Origin: Acanthosepion esculentum
Lineage: Eukaryota; Mollusca; Cephalopoda; Sepiida; Sepiidae
Length of the DNA: 64,000 nt
Direction: 5' to 3'
Assembly: GCA_964036315.1 (NCBI GenBank)
Contig: OZ038496.1
Span: 18,904,185 to 18,968,184 of the forward strand
Part shown: positions 61,865-64,000 of the stretch, piece after piece
Numbering within the stretch: position 1 is the first letter of the stretch
How the letters are laid out: each line of letters starts with the position of its first letter
Notes under the pieces: generated by a model
Databases searched by the model: none
What the model was told of the DNA's origin: nothing
Seen by the model: only the letters and a program-made list of their open reading frames with translations
Position numbers and translations under genes: made by a program

Positions 61865-62784
61865 AAATCATGAAAATTTTCCTTCATTAGTCAGGTGCAG
61901 TGACTGGACACTCCAAAGAAGAAAAAGTAACCATCTGCCTCCTGCAACAGCTAAACTACAACTAAACAACACTGCATGCTATACCCCGACCCCTCACTGA
62001 ATCATGTGAGTAGTGGGAGAGAGCAAAAGAAACAAATTACCAACTACAAATACTTAAAAATATTTTGGGTAACAAAGCACCACATGTGACTAACAAAGGG
62101 TTAAGATACCTCCTGTGCCTTGTTGTCTCATGATTACCTAAATATGATAGATTTCCAATATGTATGTGTACCTGGTCTAACTGGAAATGAGTTTGGTCTT
62201 ATATACCATGAAACATGGTAATTCAATGGGAAAACACAATCCACTGAATGAATAGAACTGCCTCAACACATAAATCACCAAGAATTGTTTCCAAGTCTCT
62301 ATCGACAAATCTTTGATCAATAATATTGAAAGGATATTGGACATGTATTGCCCAAGGCTTGAAGAGACGTGGAAAAAATGTAGTCTGTCCAACATTGAAA
62401 ATCAGTCCTGCTTTCATTCCATCCCAAATCCTGGTTTGCAAGAACAGCAAATCACAAGGAATTGGGCATTTGCTATTCTTCATCGAGAACTAACAATGCC
62501 TGTTCAAGTCTTTGATCCCAGTTCTGAAGTTGTCTTTCATTGATTTTTGATAATGTAGATAAATAGTAGATAGTTGAATAAAATGAATTTAAAGGGCATA
62601 TCTTATACTATGTGATATTATATTTAGACTATGCAAAAACATTTAATAAAGTACAACACAAAAATTCACTTGAAATGATAGGAAAACGGTGTTATTCCAA
62701 TCACAGATTCTGTTATAGTTTCTATAGAAATAAATAGGAATCATTACAATTGTAATATCCCTAGTATTATTATTATTATTATAT
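61865..62784. other. unassigned stretch with opposing open frames
   Basis: Between 62223 and 62543 both strands are open (86 codons minus, 76 codons plus; for example RLEETWKKCSLSNIENQSC on plus) and composition is balanced. I do not recognise either product. It may be a relic of LINE-E upstream coding or an exon. Confidence 0.35.
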
Positions 62785-63890
62785 TTACTTTGATTTCTGG
62801 TGTGTACTCATTTCATTCCGGGTCCTGACCAGAGACCTAAGGTCAGAAATGGCATGAAATTTTCCACTGAGCAATTTTGAAAAAAAAACAAAAAAACACA
62901 TGTATTTTACATAGATAAAGTCCTTCAGAAGGTTGTAGACTGTACTCACAAAAACAATTTTTTGTATTTCTTTAAGGCATGGGCTACCAGGAATCCCTTC
63001 AATGAATCTTTGCCAATCCATCTGAGGGCTCCAACTACAACTGGAGTTGTTGATGTTCTCATGTACCACATTTTTGAGATTTCAAGGTCCTTGTATTTTG
63101 ATAGCTTCTTAAAGATCTTCAAAGATACTGCCATATCAACATGGAGGCACTTTTTGTCTTTTGCGGTCTCTAATCACGATGACTGGGCAATTAGCTTTGA
63201 TTGTGAAGTCCCATAAGATTGTTACAGGTCCTGTCTTCATAACCAAGCCTGGGTGGTGTTCATACCTATTTCTTTCATTTTCATTTTTGTAAAAGTTTCA
63301 GATTTTCCAGTGCAGATATTGGCGCACTCTATCAGGTTTTATAGTCACTGGACACCAATACTGCACAACCTGATACAAGATGGTCAATTGTTTCTGGATA
63401 TTTATCACAGAATCTACATTTTGGGTGAACATAGTTTTTCAGTATGTATACTTGATAATTTCTAGTTAGCAAGCATTTGTCCTATGGAGCAAGAATAAAA
63501 CTTTCAGTTTTAGCTTTTATCCCTGCATTATGTAGACACTGATGGGTATGGGGTTTGTCTACATCATCTTGTTTGGTATAGGCAAAGTATTGACCATGAA
63601 GCAGTTTATCTAGCCACCGTTTTTGTATCTGTTTGGTTGCATTTGACTTTGCTTTCTTTATTAAGTATTTTGCAGCTTCAGTCAATGTATTGTGCTTTAC
63701 TTTATTTCTTCACCTATTTGAAACTCAATTTGTATTTCTTCACCCATTTGAAACTCCTGGGTGATTAGCTTTATTTTGTCTGTGTGTATTGTGAAGTCCC
63801 ATAAAATTGTTACAGGTCCTATCTTTGTAACCAGGTCTGGGTGGTGTTCATATCAATTTCTATTATTATTATTATTATTATTAATATTAT
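62785..63890 (-). pseudogene. LINE-E: CCHC knuckle plus endonuclease-like C terminus
   Basis: On minus, from 63685: KRWLDKLLHGQYFAYTKQDD, HQCLHNAGIKAKTESFIL, a stop, CLLTRNYQVYILKNY, then CRFCDKYPETIDHLVSGC (C-x2-C-x8-H-x4-C, about 63425-63370). TILWDF- and IKANCPVIVI-like sequence follows (63240-63180), then WYMRTSTTPVVVGALRWIG and GSPCLKEIQKIVFVSTVYN. Order and motifs match restriction-like-endonuclease LINEs (R2/R4 type), where the last domain nicks target DNA. Frame breaks near 63120 and 63470 inactivate it. 63720-63880 repeats the 63190-63280 segment (GTGAAGTCCCATAA, TTGTTACAGGTCCT). Confidence 0.75.
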
Positions 63891-64000
63891 TATGAAAAAA
63901 AAAATTTGATAAGGTACAACCCAAAGATCTATTTGAACTGCTCAGAAAACTTTATTTGGGAAGGACATTAGAATAGTCCAGTATTTATACTAGGAGTAAA

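Overview
This window looks like repeat-dominated, AT-rich, intron-scale or intergenic DNA of a large animal genome. The repeats suggest a coleoid cephalopod, most likely an octopus. That assignment rests on recall of cephalopod tRNA-derived SINEs, octopus-style LINE tails and very abundant TA microsatellites; nothing was aligned. No bacterial, phage or organellar gene organisation is present, and no host protein-coding gene can be identified with confidence.

Almost everything recognisable is mobile-element debris. I use working family names defined by shared sequence inside the window. LINE-J is a non-LTR retrotransposon with a Jockey/CR1-like reverse transcriptase C terminus and a conserved tail on the AAGCAAGG theme; J-s is a short family sharing its 3' end. 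LINE-J2 is a second LINE C terminus. LINE-R is RTE-like. LINE-E carries a CCHC knuckle and a PD-type endonuclease-like end. There is one Penelope-like element (PLE) with a GIY-YIG endonuclease, two mariner/Tc1-like relics, a solo LTR, a MITE, and several tRNA-derived SINE families (SINE-A with two alternative 3' ends, SINE-B/B', SINE-C, SINE-D). One SINE-A copy is joined to a 5S-rRNA-derived sequence.

Layout: 0-8 kb holds SINE-A copies, a LINE-R relic with an 83-bp tandem expansion, a 1.2-kb purine minisatellite and a pyrimidine-rich block. 8-15 kb holds SINE/LINE fragments and a mariner with a solo LTR inside it. 15-21 kb is dense in TA tracts and hairpins. 21-31 kb holds LINE-J relics, a CpG-containing promoter-like island (26.4-26.7 kb), the PLE and the 5S/tRNA composite. 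31-34 kb is mostly unassigned, with one weak candidate exon. 34-39 kb holds a mariner and nested LINE/SINE insertions. 41-43 kb is a degenerate minisatellite. 43-53 kb holds nested inverted elements, LINE-J and LINE-R. 53-64 kb holds a MITE, hairpins, more SINEs and the LINE-E relic.

The most interesting signal is architectural. Several unrelated repeat families are inserted as fold-back units: an antisense piece that begins a short, nearly constant distance upstream of the element's 3' end, joined head-to-head to a sense piece with an intact 3' end. At least four of these units have one target-site duplication around the whole palindrome. Many of the same or neighbouring elements carry a CTGATGA-N-hairpin-GAAAC motif resembling a hammerhead-ribozyme core. 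This could be the footprint of a twin-priming or snap-back retrotransposition process, possibly PLE-driven. The observations are direct; the mechanism is inference.
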